From Scalesia atractyloides (taxonomy: Eukaryota > Streptophyta > Magnoliopsida > Asterales > Asteraceae): DNA of 64,000 bases. The notes beneath the pieces were generated by a model. That model was not told where the DNA came from and did no database searches. It saw only the letters and a program-made list of their open reading frames with translations. The stretch's first letter is position 1. The number at the start of each line of letters is the position of its first letter. The DNA is taken from assembly GCA_947069175.1 (NCBI GenBank), contig CAMTDV010000013.1, positions 26,663,857-26,727,856 on the forward strand. The letters are read 5' to 3'. Below, piece after piece: positions 63,431 through 64,000 of this stretch. The position numbers and the translations under genes are program-made.

Positions 63431-64000
63431 GAATACCCTAAGTTTCTAATACATACACATACAATACACACATGTATACATACAAATTTATTGGTAACAA
63501 TATGTATATAAATACTTGTATATTTTTCATATAGAAATATATATTTGTAAGAAGTATTTATTTTTACTTATAAATATATATTTATAACTTTGTTTAAACA
63601 CTTGGTTATTTAGGGATAACCCTTGTCATTAGAGTCTACTTAATGACGTTTTAATTTACTAATTGCGTTTAGTCCCCCTAATCACCCCACTAATCATGTC
63701 TTAATCGCGATTAGATTTTAGAAAATTTCGCCATAGTTTCCCCTAAACTATGGCGTTTTCCACGTATTAAAAAACGTATTTAAAACCTGTTTAATCTCAG
63801 GATCATCATCAACAAACCATTTAATATTTTTTTACATAATTAAACTATCATCATCCATGACTTTTATGGTTTAAATTCCTAGTAAATCAAGTGGGTTTTT
63901 AATGTTTATTAACCTTTTCAAAATACAACTTTTATCATGTTGTTTAGACAAGTTCATGCACTTAACCCCTTGATTACTACACATTTTAAAGTGATTACAA
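63431..64000. other. AT-rich right edge of the window
   Basis: No gene seen. It has several TATATTT and ACATACA words. The 'cgccatagtttcccctaaactatggcg' phrase at about 63729-63755 is a 12-base inverted repeat with a short loop. It may still be part of the LTR or its element. Confidence 0.45.

Overview
The window is a block of plant intergenic DNA built almost entirely of nested transposable elements. I found no host gene, tRNA, rRNA or CRISPR array. The elements are plant types: Ty3/gypsy elements of Tekay and Athila/Tat type, a Ty1/copia family, and a Mutator-like DNA element carrying pieces of plant genes. The source is a flowering plant with a repeat-rich genome. The LTR styles remind me of Asteraceae, but that is a weak inference from memory.

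Layout, left to right. (1) 1-1052: tail of an LTR on the + strand. (2) 1053-2901 and 19238-19709: one LTR (LTR A) split by a Tekay-type gypsy element (2902-19237, +). That element's reverse transcriptase is in turn broken by a non-coding LTR element in opposite orientation, present as a head-to-tail array LTR-internal-LTR-partial internal (7592-14659, -). (3) 19710-19898 and 33029-33385: GGT-rich sequence and a possible Mutator-like end, split by a gag-only copia element (19899-33028, +, TSD GGGTG), itself split by a pol-bearing copia of the same family (22088-30057, -, TSD GTTTG). (4) 33521-45859: an Athila/Tat-type gypsy element (+, TSD ATGAA) with a third coding block downstream of integrase. 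(5) 46189-46979 and 59411-60536: a solo LTR (TSD AATTA) split by a second Athila/Tat-type element (46980-59410, -). The right LTR of that element contains a young 1.58-kb Mutator-like element (57351-58932) with 192-bp inverted ends, a 9-bp target duplication, and captured ubiquitin and DELLA fragments. (6) 60542-61675: AT-rich DNA with no recognisable gene. (7) 61678 to the end: an LTR on the - strand with a 27-bp minisatellite and TA microsatellites.

The gag-pol regions are broken by stops, frameshifts or deletions, so none of the long elements looks able to move alone. The most intact piece is the reverse transcriptase of the 46980-59410 element. Target duplications and LTR-to-LTR comparison give an order of events in each nest: the ubiquitin/DELLA element is the latest arrival in its nest, and the inner copia the latest in its own.

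The points most worth a second look are: the gene-capturing Mutator-like element; a palindromic CCGTAGCTTACGG-type motif shared by otherwise different element families; the tandem LTR-PBS-LTR and LTR-internal-LTR-internal structures; a CGGAT-motif array in the copia leader that has replaced most of the primer-binding site in one copy; and the GGGCCTAGCCC minisatellite in the terminal LTR.
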